Shown here piece by piece: positions 8,686-17,143 of a stretch of 32,395 bases of DNA (its first letter is position 1; every line of letters starts with the position of its first letter). The DNA is from Fundidesulfovibrio magnetotacticus (lineage in GTDB: Bacteria > Desulfobacterota > Desulfovibrionia > Desulfovibrionales > Desulfovibrionaceae), in NCBI RefSeq assembly GCF_013019105.1, contig NZ_BLTE01000028.1:1-32395 (forward strand), in the 5' to 3' direction. The notes under the pieces were generated by a model, which searched no databases, had not been told where the DNA came from, and saw only the letters and a program-made list of their open reading frames with translations. Position numbers and translations under genes: made by a program.

Positions 8686-9687
8686 TTAACGTTTCAGTTT
8701 GTCCAACAGATACGAAAGTCCCACGAGAAATCGAAGAAAATACATGCCGAAGGTCAGGCGGGGATGCGAAAGCAGCCTGCGCCAGCGGCCGTTCTCCAGG
8801 AACACGCCGAAAAAGCGGTAGAACGCCCCGAACTGGCGGCGGATGTCCGCGTCCCCGGCGGGCCACTTGGCGATATAGGCTTCAAAGGACCCGCCGTAAT
8901 AGGTTTTTTTGGTCAGGTAGCGCCAGAGGTCGAAGGCCGCCTCGTTGTGGAAGAGCAGCGGCCTGTCGTCGCGCGAGAGAGCCTCGTACCCGGCGAGGCG
9001 CGCCGCCAGCTCCGGGCCGGAGTCCTGAGCGGGGGCCTTTGCCGCGCCCGCGCGGGGCGTTTCGGGCCCAAGTCCCGCGCCTGCGCGGGGCGTTCCGGGG
9101 AGGCTCCGCACGTAGGCGTCCACCCGGTCGAAATCGTAGGTGGAGAGAAGGCCCACCCTGGCCGAGGCGCGCATGCGCTTGTCGAAGTCCCAGTCCTCGG
9201 GGCCGGTGAGGCTTTCGTCGAAGCCGCCCGCCTGGTCGAAGGCCCGGCGTGTGAAGGCGCGCACGCAGTCGATGACCGTGGCGTCGTAGAAGCTGCGTTC
9301 GAAGCGGCGCACCGTGGGAAAAAAGCCCCGGCCCAGCACGATTTCCGGGATGTAGAGCGCGTCGTATCCCTGGCGGAGCATGGCCACGCTGCGCTCGAGC
9401 ACGGAGGCGGAGAGGATCATGTCGGCGTCGAGAAAGACGAGCACGTCGCCGGTGGCCTGGGCGAAGCCGAAGTTGCGCTGGGCGCTGCGCTCGGGGCCCT
9501 TGTCGAACACCTTGTCCGTGTAGCGCCGGGCGATGGCTTGCGTATCGTCGGTGGAGGCGTTGTCCACCACGATGATTTCCACGAGCTCGGCCGGATAGCC
9601 CTGGGCCTTCACGGATTCCAGGCAGTTGCCGATGTTGCGGGCTTCGTTGCGGGTGGTGACCACCACGGAAACGCGATCAAGGGTCAT
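8686..9687 (-). CDS. Glycosyltransferase family 2 (GT-A)
   Basis: A 333-aa protein. The GT-A core reads VSVVVTTRNEARNIGNCLES, EIIVVDNASTDDT, FLDADMIL (DxD-like metal site) and FDESLTGPEDWDFDKR near residue 170. The C-terminal YFLRFLVGLSYLLDKL is a possible amphipathic or membrane helix. It should transfer one sugar to a lipid-linked or growing glycan. Between the core and the C-terminal part, about residues 194-220, sits an Ala/Pro/Gly-rich insert made of two 11-12-residue repeats (GTPRAGAGLGP, ETPRAGAAKAP) encoded by a DNA repeat. The ATG at 9687 lacks a clear ribosome-binding site; a TTG at 9729 is possible. Palindrome clusters flank both ends. Confidence 0.9.
   Translation of the reverse strand: MTLDRVSVVVTTRNEARNIGNCLESVKAQGYPAELVEIIVVDNASTDDTQAIARRYTDKVFDKGPERSAQRNFGFAQATGDVLVFLDADMILSASVLERSVAMLRQGYDALYIPEIVLGRGFFPTVRRFERSFYDATVIDCVRAFTRRAFDQAGGFDESLTGPEDWDFDKRMRASARVGLLSTYDFDRVDAYVRSLPGTPRAGAGLGPETPRAGAAKAPAQDSGPELAARLAGYEALSRDDRPLLFHNEAAFDLWRYLTKKTYYGGSFEAYIAKWPAGDADIRRQFGAFYRFFGVFLENGRWRRLLSHPRLTFGMYFLRFLVGLSYLLDKLKR
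9052..9108. repeat. Intragenic 33-bp tandem repeat with palindromic core
   Basis: Two copies of gcgcggggcgtt(t/c)cggg, each preceded by ccgcgcc(c/t), lie 33 bp apart inside the glycosyltransferase gene. They preserve the reading frame and add an Ala/Pro/Gly linker. The core cgcgcc.gcgcg resembles the intergenic palindromes. Confidence 0.6.
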
Positions 9688-9730
9688 AAACGGTATGTCG
9701 CTCTTTTGATTGCTGCCTGAAAAACACAAA

Positions 9731-9837
9731 CCCCCATTGAGGGGGTCCGGGGGGAATCATTCCCCCCGGCGGGTCCAGGGCGGCGCCCTGGCGGGGTTCG
9801 GGGCGGCGCCCCGACGTGGTGCGGGGCAGCGCCCCGC
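9731..9837. repeat. GC-rich palindrome cluster c
   Basis: Hairpins CCCCC/GGGGG (9731-9745), CCGGGGGGAA-TCA-TTCCCCCCGG (9747-9769), CCAGGGC-GGC-GCCCTGG (9775-9791), CGGGGC-GGC-GCCCCG (9799-9813) and GCGGGGC-AGC-GCCCCGC (9821-9837). The last ends one base before the stop of the radical SAM gene. Same design as clusters a and b. Confidence 0.85.
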
Positions 9838-9838
9838 C

Positions 9839-11311
9839 TTACTTCTTACACTCGGCGCAGCCCTTGCGGGTGTTCAGCAGGTGGCCGATGAGCTTCCCTG
9901 CGGCCCGGTAGAAGAAGGCGATGTCGTCCATACTTCTGATGGAGAGTATCTTGCGCAGGATGAACGCCGGGGTCAGGGCGGCCTTATACAGTTCGTTCTT
10001 GAATTGCAACACGTCTTCGTTGGTCAGCGGGGAGCGCCAGACGCTCTGGCGCATGTCGTAGTCGTCCCAGTCCTCGGTGAGGAGCCAGCCCTGGGCCTTG
10101 GCCTCGGCGAAGAGGGGGGTGCCGGGGTAGGGCACCACGATGGTGGCCTGGAGCGTGTCCAGCACGCCGGAGACGAACATGCGCTTGGCGAAGTCGATGG
10201 TGGCGCGGGCGTCCTCGCGGGTCTCCCAGGGGTAGCCCACCATGGTGGTGATGTGCGGGGAGAGCCCTGCCTTCTTGCACATGCGCAGGGTTTCCTCGAT
10301 CTGGGCCACCTTGATGCCCTTGACCAGCCTGTCCAGGGTGGTCTGCACCACGGACTCCAGGCCGATGAGGATGAAGCGGAAGTTGGCGGCCTTCAGGAGA
10401 TGCCATTGCTCCTGGCTGAGCGCGCCCACGCGCATGTTGCAGCCCATCACCACCTTCTTGTGCAGGCCGCGCTTCACCATGCCGCGGCAGAAGTCTTCCA
10501 GCCACTGGCCTTTGGGGAAGCATCCCGAGTCGTCGAAGATTTCCTTCACGCCCATGGCCGCCAGCATCTCGATTTCGTCCAGGTGGCGCTCCACGGAGAC
10601 GGTGCGGTAGTTGCGGCCGGGATAGAGGGTGGTCCAGGAGCAGAAGGTGCACTTGCCCCACCAGCAGTCGCGCCCGGCGTAGACGTAGGTGCCGGGGGTG
10701 TGCTTGAAGTTGCCGTTCTTGTAGGCGTAGAGCTCCCAGCGGGTGAGGGCGCGGTCGATGTGGGGGAGCTTTTCCAGGTCGTGTTCCAGGGAGGCGGGGC
10801 CGGTGTCCTTGATCTCGCCGTTCTCGCGGAACCAGACGCCGCCGGGCAGGGCGGGGGTCTTGCCGTCCAGGTGGTCGGCCAGGTCGGCCAGGATGAAGTC
10901 GAAGTCGCCGCCGGCGATCACGAAGTCGGCGGGGCAGTTCTCCATGGATTCGCGCGGCAGGGCCGTGACGTGGTCGCCCATGAGGGCCACCTTCGTGCCG
11001 GGCAGCTCGCGCTTGAGCTCTTCCACGATTTTCCAATGGCGCTTGATCACCGGGGTTTTGGACTCCATGGCGATCAGTTCCGGCTTTTCGCGTTTGATGC
11101 GGTCCAGCCAGGCGGCGTAGGTCATCTCCTCGGCGATGCCGTCGTCCCAGAAGACGCGGTGGCCGCGCTCCTGGCAGAGGCTGGCCGCGTAGGAGGGCAC
11201 CATGGGGTAGATGTAGGTGGGGTTGGTGAACCACTGAAACTGGCGGTTCTGGGACAAAAGGGCCACGCCCTTGGAGGATTCCAGGGGAGGATAGGAGATG
11301 GAGAGCTTCAT
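9839..11311 (-). CDS. B12-type radical SAM protein in a glycan operon
   Basis: A 490-aa protein. Residues 1-150 resemble a cobalamin-binding domain (YPMVPSYAASLCQERGH, LIAMESKTPV, VALMGDHVTALP). Residues 200-400 are a radical SAM domain with RDCWWGKCTFCSW, giving cysteines at about 216, 221 and 224, then IFDDSGCFPKGQW, VVMGCNMRVG, FILIGLESV and HITTMVGYPWET. The spacing is Cx4CxxC, not the canonical Cx3CxxC. B12 radical SAM enzymes often methylate unactivated carbon or rearrange substrates; here the target may be a sugar, lipid carrier or membrane lipid. The C-terminus has GCAECKK, possibly another metal site. The start at 11311 abuts the stop of the preceding glycosyltransferase at 11312. 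Confidence 0.85.
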   Translation of the reverse strand: MKLSISYPPLESSKGVALLSQNRQFQWFTNPTYIYPMVPSYAASLCQERGHRVFWDDGIAEEMTYAAWLDRIKREKPELIAMESKTPVIKRHWKIVEELKRELPGTKVALMGDHVTALPRESMENCPADFVIAGGDFDFILADLADHLDGKTPALPGGVWFRENGEIKDTGPASLEHDLEKLPHIDRALTRWELYAYKNGNFKHTPGTYVYAGRDCWWGKCTFCSWTTLYPGRNYRTVSVERHLDEIEMLAAMGVKEIFDDSGCFPKGQWLEDFCRGMVKRGLHKKVVMGCNMRVGALSQEQWHLLKAANFRFILIGLESVVQTTLDRLVKGIKVAQIEETLRMCKKAGLSPHITTMVGYPWETREDARATIDFAKRMFVSGVLDTLQATIVVPYPGTPLFAEAKAQGWLLTEDWDDYDMRQSVWRSPLTNEDVLQFKNELYKAALTPAFILRKILSIRSMDDIAFFYRAAGKLIGHLLNTRKGCAECKK

Positions 11312-12298
11312 CTATCTGCCGAGGGTGCTCTTGAGATCGTTGGTGAACCAGCCGCGCAGGAAGCGCCAGCCGTACCAGAGGTGCGTGAGCACGATGTAGG
11401 GCACGGCGGCCAGGGTGACGTCCAGGGGTTCGCGGCGCGCGATGTCCACCGCAGCCACGAGGAGGGCCAGGCAGTAGAGCTTCACGCCCGCCCACCAGAC
11501 GGAGCAGGGCAGGAGCACGGCCCCCACCGTGAGGAAGAGCAGCAGGAGCGAGGGCATGAAGTAGGGCAGGCGGCGGGAGGTGCCGGGGAAGTTGCGGGCG
11601 AAGAAGCCCCGGTGCGCGCCGTAGTTGCCCACCTGGCGCAGATGCTTGCAGAGGCCCTCGCGGCGGTGGTGCCACACGAGCATCTCGGGCAGGTAGAGGA
11701 TCCTGCCGCCGGTTTTGGCGATCAGGTCCATGCAGAACTTGGTGTCCTCGCCGGGCCAGAACTCGTTGCCGAAGCCGCCAGCGGCGAGGAAGGCCTCGCG
11801 GCGCACCATGAGGTTCACGGTGGGCCAGTCGTCCACGAAGCGCCTGGGGGGCAGGGGCAAGTAGCGCTGGGGGAAGCCGCCGGAGAGGCGCGAGAGGAAC
11901 ACCGCGCCCGAGGCCCTGGCGAAGAAGGGGTCGGAGGCGGGGGTCTGGGCGGGGCCGCCCACGGCCACCACGGTCTGGTCGCGTTCGAAGGCCTCGCGGG
12001 CGTAGGTGAGCCAGTAGGGCTCGGGGTAGGCGTCGTCGTCGATGAAGGCCAGGTACTGGCCCTGCGCGGCCTGGGCGCCCATGTCGCGCTTGACGGCGGG
12101 GCTCACGGGGCCGGTGGGCAGCACGCTCACGCCGGGGCGGGCGTAGACGCCTTTGGGCTCGGGCATGGGCTCGTCGGGCAGCAGGATGACCTCGTAGCGG
12201 GTCTCCTGGAGCTCGAAGATGTGCGCCAGGCACTCCTCCACGAGCAGGCCCGGGGCCTTGAAGGGGATGATGATGGAGAAAAGCGGCGTGTCGGACAT
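11312..12298 (-). CDS. Membrane-anchored glycosyltransferase family 2
   Basis: A 328-aa protein. The GT-A domain has LFSIIIPFKAPGLLVEECL, YLAFIDDDAYPEPYW (DDD metal motif near residue 92), VNLMVRREAFLAAGGF and FWPGEDTKFCMDL. The last 110 residues contain hydrophobic helices (SLLLLFLTVGAVLLP, LYCLALLVAAVDIA, VPYIVLTHLWYGW), so the enzyme is membrane-embedded and probably acts on a polyprenyl-linked acceptor. It sits between the DPM1/GtrB-like gene (3-nt gap) and the radical SAM gene (0-nt gap). Sugar specificity unknown. Confidence 0.9.
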   Translation of the reverse strand: MSDTPLFSIIIPFKAPGLLVEECLAHIFELQETRYEVILLPDEPMPEPKGVYARPGVSVLPTGPVSPAVKRDMGAQAAQGQYLAFIDDDAYPEPYWLTYAREAFERDQTVVAVGGPAQTPASDPFFARASGAVFLSRLSGGFPQRYLPLPPRRFVDDWPTVNLMVRREAFLAAGGFGNEFWPGEDTKFCMDLIAKTGGRILYLPEMLVWHHRREGLCKHLRQVGNYGAHRGFFARNFPGTSRRLPYFMPSLLLLFLTVGAVLLPCSVWWAGVKLYCLALLVAAVDIARREPLDVTLAAVPYIVLTHLWYGWRFLRGWFTNDLKSTLGR

Positions 12299-12301
12299 GG
12301 A

Positions 12302-13252
12302 CTACTCCCAGCGTCCCGCGCGTTCGCGGATGATGTAAAGCGGCCGTTGCACCACCTCGGTGTGGATGTGGCCGATGTAGAGCGACACCATCCCCAGGCC
12401 GCAGAGCACGATGCCGATGAGGAAGGTGTTGAAGACGGTGAAGAAGGCCATGGGGGTGTAGTTGGCCCCCCAGAGCACGTTGCCTGCGGACATGAAGGCC
12501 AGGCAGCACAGGGCCACGCCGATGATCGTCAGGCCCAGGTAGCCGGTGAAGCGCAGGGGCAGGAGCGAGAAGGAGGTGAAGCTGTTCACGGCCAGGTTGA
12601 AGAGCTTCTTGAAGGAGTAGCCCACCTGCCCGGTGTCGCGTGCCGGGGCCACGAAGGGGATGTAGGTCTTCTTGAAACCCATCCAGTCGATGAGGCCGCG
12701 GAACATGCGCGTGCGCTCGGTGAACTGGAGCAGCGTGCGCACCACCTTGCGGTCCAGGAGTCGGAAGTCCGTGCTGGAGGGGGGGATGTCCAGGTCGGAG
12801 TAGCGGGTCATCACCCAGTAGAAGGCCTTGGAGCCGAACTTCTTCATGGGCGAGTAGTCGGCCACGGCCTCGCGCACGGTGGCCACGATCTCGTAGCCCT
12901 CCTCCCATTTGGCGGTCAGGGTGGGGATGAGTTCCGGCGGGTGCTGGAGGTCGGCGTCCAGGCAGATGACGGCGTCCACGTCGGGGCAGAGCTCCACCCC
13001 GGCGGTGAGGGCCATTTCCTTGCCGAAGTTGCGCGAGAGCATGAGGCCCTTGACCTTGGGGTCGCGCGCGGCGATCTCGCGGATTTTGGGCCAGGAGTGG
13101 TCGCGGCTGCCGTCGTCCACGAGGATGAGCTGCCAGTCGTAGGGCAGGGCGTTCATGACGGCGCTCACGCGGGCGTGGAGCGCGTCGAGGCCCTGGGCCT
13201 CGTTGTACACGGGCACCACGACGGCCAGGGATTTCCGGGAAGTTTGGGACAT
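12302..13252 (-). CDS. Polyprenyl-phosphate glycosyltransferase, GtrB/DPM1-like
   Basis: A 316-aa protein. The catalytic domain has VVVPVYNEAQGLDAL, LILVDDGSRDHSW, LSRNFGKEMALTAG and ICLDADLQHPPELI, all signatures of GtrB/ArnC/DPM1-type enzymes that move a sugar from UDP or GDP onto undecaprenyl phosphate. Two C-terminal transmembrane helices (about 230-255 and 268-292; LGLTIIGVALCCLAF and FNTFLIGIVLCGLGM) and the RPLYIIRE tail are also typical. The sugar would then be flipped for periplasmic transfer. Second gene of the operon after the UDP-glucuronate decarboxylase, which suggests UDP-xylose or a derivative as a possible donor, though this is only contextual. Confidence 0.92.
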   Translation of the reverse strand: MSQTSRKSLAVVVPVYNEAQGLDALHARVSAVMNALPYDWQLILVDDGSRDHSWPKIREIAARDPKVKGLMLSRNFGKEMALTAGVELCPDVDAVICLDADLQHPPELIPTLTAKWEEGYEIVATVREAVADYSPMKKFGSKAFYWVMTRYSDLDIPPSSTDFRLLDRKVVRTLLQFTERTRMFRGLIDWMGFKKTYIPFVAPARDTGQVGYSFKKLFNLAVNSFTSFSLLPLRFTGYLGLTIIGVALCCLAFMSAGNVLWGANYTPMAFFTVFNTFLIGIVLCGLGMVSLYIGHIHTEVVQRPLYIIRERAGRWE

Positions 13253-13272
13253 GAGGATCCGAATGGCTCGTC

Positions 13273-13300
13273 CGGGGCGGAAGGCAGGCCTTCCGCCCCG
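13273..13300. terminator. Strong intergenic hairpin
   Basis: A 12-bp perfect stem CGGGGCGGAAGG/CCTTCCGCCCCG with a 4-nt loop lies between the decarboxylase stop and the next start. No T-run follows on either strand, so it may pause, process or partly attenuate the operon transcript; a full terminator is unlikely. Confidence 0.5.
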
Positions 13301-13306
13301 TGTGCG

Positions 13307-14257
<951 letters not shown>

Positions 14258-14333
14258 GCCGGATGGTCCTTTCTGGATGGGTATGAAACGGTCCTTGCCG
14301 GGGGGCTGTAAACCGCTTTGAGGCGAAAGTAAA

Positions 14334-15041
14334 TCAGGTTCGGGGAGCTTGTGCGCCTGCCAGGGCGCGAAGTCCCAGGTAGACGCCGGGCAGGCCCGTG
14401 ACCAGCCCGAAGAGCCCCAGGGCCGAGAGGGCTCCCGGCAGGGCGGGGCGGTGCCCGGCAAGGTTCGCGCTCCAGGCGGTCCACAGCTCCCAGAGCCCGC
14501 CCGCCAGCAGGGCCAGCCCGGCCCCGGCGCGCACCCAGGGGTTGGCCGTCGCGCGCCTGAGAAGCCCCAGCCCGGGGACCTCGCTGCCCACGCGTCCCGC
14601 GCCCTTCACCAGGGCCAGCAGGGCGTCCAGCAGGGGGGCCGCGCCGAAAAGGGCCGCCCCCGAGGCGCTGTTGAGCGCGGGCAGGCCCGAGGCCGCCAGG
14701 TCGCCCAGGTCGGCCAGCCCGGCGGCCATGAGGATCACGCCCATGGCCAGGTCCGCCGCGCGGCAGTGGGCCAGGGCGTCCAGCCAGGCCAGGGCGGGCC
14801 GCGCGCTCAGGCCCGCGACGGCCTTGTCGGCAAGTTCCAGGCCCAGGAAGATGCCCGGCAGGGAGCGCAGGGCCATGGCCAGGCCCACGGTGGCCGCCGC
14901 GTGGGGCAGCATGGGCCCCTGGTTGGGCATGTGCCGGGCGATGATCTCGCGCAGCTCCGCGAACCCGGCCGCCAGGAGGATCAGGCCCACGGCCAGTTCC
15001 AGCCAGGGGGAATCGAGGGGGCTTGGGCGCGTGGGGTTCAT
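14334..15041 (-). CDS. Small hydrophobic membrane protein, unknown
   Basis: A 235-aa Ala/Leu/Gly-rich protein with four to six likely membrane helices ([66 protein letters not shown]). Helices 1, 3 and 5 are similar ([15 protein letters not shown]), suggesting an internally repeated two-helix unit. No family recognised. It lies 76 bp upstream of the decarboxylase and may be first in that operon. Divergent from the flavoprotein gene. Confidence 0.7.
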   Translation of the reverse strand: MNPTRPSPLDSPWLELAVGLILLAAGFAELREIIARHMPNQGPMLPHAAATVGLAMALRSLPGIFLGLELADKAVAGLSARPALAWLDALAHCRAADLAMGVILMAAGLADLGDLAASGLPALNSASGAALFGAAPLLDALLALVKGAGRVGSEVPGLGLLRRATANPWVRAGAGLALLAGGLWELWTAWSANLAGHRPALPGALSALGLFGLVTGLPGVYLGLRALAGAQAPRT

Positions 15042-15206
15042 GGCCGGGGGGTATTGGCCATCGGCCCGGGAATGTCAAACCCCGCCCGCGCGCCAGCCGG
15101 TACCCAGCCGGTGCCCTGCTGTCGTGGGTGTAAGTACTTGCCCATATTGGAGATACCCACTAGGCGGGAGCATGCCGCGCACGGCGTCGCGCGGCGAGGA
15201 GGTTTC

Positions 15207-15851
15207 ATGAAGATCATGGCGTTCAACGGCAGTCCCCGGAAGCGATGGAACACGGCCATGCTCCTGGAGGCCGTGCTGGAGGGAGCGGCCGAGGCGGGCG
15301 CGCAGACCGAGCTGGTCCACCTCTACGGGCTGGACTACAAGGGCTGCACGAGCTGCTTCGAGTGCAAGAAGCTGGGCGGAAAGAGCTACGGGCGCTGCGC
15401 CATGCAGGACGAATTGCGTCCCGTGCTGGAGCGCGCCGCCGGGGCGGATGGCCTGGTGGCGGGCTCCCCGGTGTACTTCGGGGCCGAGACGGGCGAGTGC
15501 CGCTCCTTCCTGGAGCGGCTGCTGTTTCCGTACCTCACCTACACGCCGGGCTACGCCACGCTTTTTCCCCGCAAGATCCCCACGGCCCTGGTCTATACCA
15601 TGAACATCCCGGAGCACGCCCTGGAGAAGTGGGGCTACACGGTGTTCATGGAGCGCATGCGGGGCGTGATGGAGCGCACTCTCGGCGCCTGCGAGCTGCT
15701 GCTCAGCGCCGACACCCTCCAGTTCGACGACTACGAAAAGTACCTCTGTACGGTGTTCGACGCCCAGGCCAAGGCCAAACGGCGCGAGGAGGTCTTCCCG
15801 CAAGACCTGGAGCGCGCCCGCGCCCTGGGACGCAGGATGGCGGGGGGATGA
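15207..15851 (+). CDS. Flavodoxin-fold iron-sulfur flavoprotein-like reductase
   Basis: A 214-aa protein. MKIMAFNGSPRKRWNTAMLLEA is the FMN-phosphate loop of NADPH-dependent FMN reductases. KGCTSCFECKK with a later Cys gives C47-x2-C50-x2-C53-x10-C64, close to the compact cysteine motif that binds a [4Fe-4S] cluster in Isf-type flavoproteins. ADGLVAGSPVYFGAETG is the second FMN loop. It probably shuttles electrons or reduces quinones, peroxide or metals in an anaerobe. The ATG at 15207 follows gaggagg. Monocistronic, divergent from the membrane protein and convergent with the signalling operon. Confidence 0.85.
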   Translation: MKIMAFNGSPRKRWNTAMLLEAVLEGAAEAGAQTELVHLYGLDYKGCTSCFECKKLGGKSYGRCAMQDELRPVLERAAGADGLVAGSPVYFGAETGECRSFLERLLFPYLTYTPGYATLFPRKIPTALVYTMNIPEHALEKWGYTVFMERMRGVMERTLGACELLLSADTLQFDDYEKYLCTVFDAQAKAKRREEVFPQDLERARALGRRMAGG

Positions 15852-15940
15852 GGCCTGGGCCTGGCTCGCCCGGTCCCTGGCCACGGCAGGCCAGACGCGC
15901 GGATGTCCCCGGATTCGCCCGGGCAGCGCTTGGCTCCGGC

Positions 15941-17143
15941 TTACGCGCCCGCCGGGCCGGGAGGGCCGTCGGGCGGCGCCGGGTCGTCCTGCTTGCGCTC
16001 TTCAACGGAGGGCGTCGCCCCCTCGCTGGGCGCTAGCGGCCTGAGCACGTCGGCCTCCCCAGGCAGGCGGAAGCTCTTGCGCAGGCGCGAGAGGCGCAGG
16101 AGCGCGGCCTCGCTCACGTGCTGGCCCCTGGCCATGATGAGCGTGCCCGCCTCGTCGCGCAGGTCCGCGTCCAGGACCATGCCCTCGCGCAGGCGGTCCA
16201 GGGGCAGGCGCTCGGGCAGGTAGCCCGATTCTTCGAAGAGCGCCTCCAGCACGGCGCGCAGGGCCTGGGGCTCTCGCATTTCCCAACGCTGGCGCAGGGA
16301 GTCGGCGGCGCGGCGCTTGTCCCGGCCCTGGGCCAGGAGGTCTTCGAGGTCCAGGCAAAGGGCCAGCAGGGCCGCCTCGGGCGTGGGGCACTCCCCGCCC
16401 AGGCGGCAATCGCCCTGGCGGCTGATGAGCTCCGTGACCTCCCCCATGCGGGGGATCTGCCCCAGGAGCGCCGCCGCCACCGAGGGGTGCATGTCGTAGA
16501 CGGCCTGCTGCTCGTCCGTGAGGGGGTCCCCCCGGAAGCGGCGCAGCACGATCTCCTGGGGCACGGCCACCAGCCCCACCTGGGAGAGCATGCCCGCCAG
16601 CTCCAGACGCCATGAGGGCGCAAGGCCCATGCGCCGGGCCGCCGCCAGGGCCAGGCTCTTCACGCGTTCTCCCCGGCCGAAGGCCTCGGGGCTCACCAGG
16701 CCCAGCACGTCCAGGAGCACCTTCACGCAGCCGCGCAGCGTGCCCCGCAGGAGTTCCTTCTCCGCCGTGACCAGCCTGTGCTGCTCCACCCCGGCGTCCA
16801 GGGCGCGCACGAGCACATCGGGCGGGCAGGGCTTGGTGAAAAAACGGAAAACGTGGCCCTCGTTCACGGCGGCCATGGCCGCGTCCAGGTCGCCGTGGCC
16901 GGTGAGCATGATGCGGGTCGTGTCCGGGGCCAGCTCCCTGGCGCGCTCCAGGAAACGGATGCCGTCCATGCCGGGCATGCGCAGGTCGCTGAGGACCACG
17001 GCGAAGGGACCGCATTCGCGCAGGGCGTAGAGCCCGTCCTCGGGGCCCTGGGCCAGGGAGAGGTCGTAGCGGCGGCAGAGGGTGCGGCGCAGGGCGTCCA
17101 GAAGGCAGCGGTCGTCGTCCACGGCCAGGATTCTAGGGTTCAT
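15941..17143 (-). CDS. Response regulator with degenerate HD-GYP domain
   Basis: A 400-aa protein. Residues 1-125 are a receiver (ILAVDDDRCLL, phospho-acceptor D53 in VVLSDLRMPGMDG, IMLTGHGDLDAA, FFTKPCPPD). Residues about 150-300 follow the HD-GYP helical layout (RVKSLALAAARRMGL, ELAGMLSQVGLVAVPQEIV, MHPSVAAALLGQIP), but the HD dyad reads SQ and the GYP segment is replaced by RQGDCRLGGECP. Cyclic di-GMP hydrolysis is therefore unlikely; it may bind a partner or ligand. The C-terminal part (PLDRLREGMVLDADL) resembles the ending of HD-GYP regulators, and the tail is Pro/Ala-rich. The start overlaps the preceding stop by 11 nt. Confidence 0.85.
   Translation of the reverse strand: MNPRILAVDDDRCLLDALRRTLCRRYDLSLAQGPEDGLYALRECGPFAVVLSDLRMPGMDGIRFLERARELAPDTTRIMLTGHGDLDAAMAAVNEGHVFRFFTKPCPPDVLVRALDAGVEQHRLVTAEKELLRGTLRGCVKVLLDVLGLVSPEAFGRGERVKSLALAAARRMGLAPSWRLELAGMLSQVGLVAVPQEIVLRRFRGDPLTDEQQAVYDMHPSVAAALLGQIPRMGEVTELISRQGDCRLGGECPTPEAALLALCLDLEDLLAQGRDKRRAADSLRQRWEMREPQALRAVLEALFEESGYLPERLPLDRLREGMVLDADLRDEAGTLIMARGQHVSEAALLRLSRLRKSFRLPGEADVLRPLAPSEGATPSVEERKQDDPAPPDGPPGPAGA

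Noticed and set aside
15132-15139. AAGTACTT palindrome upstream of the flavoprotein gene
   Set aside because: Only 8 bp, a single copy and no regulator gene nearby; too little to call an operator.
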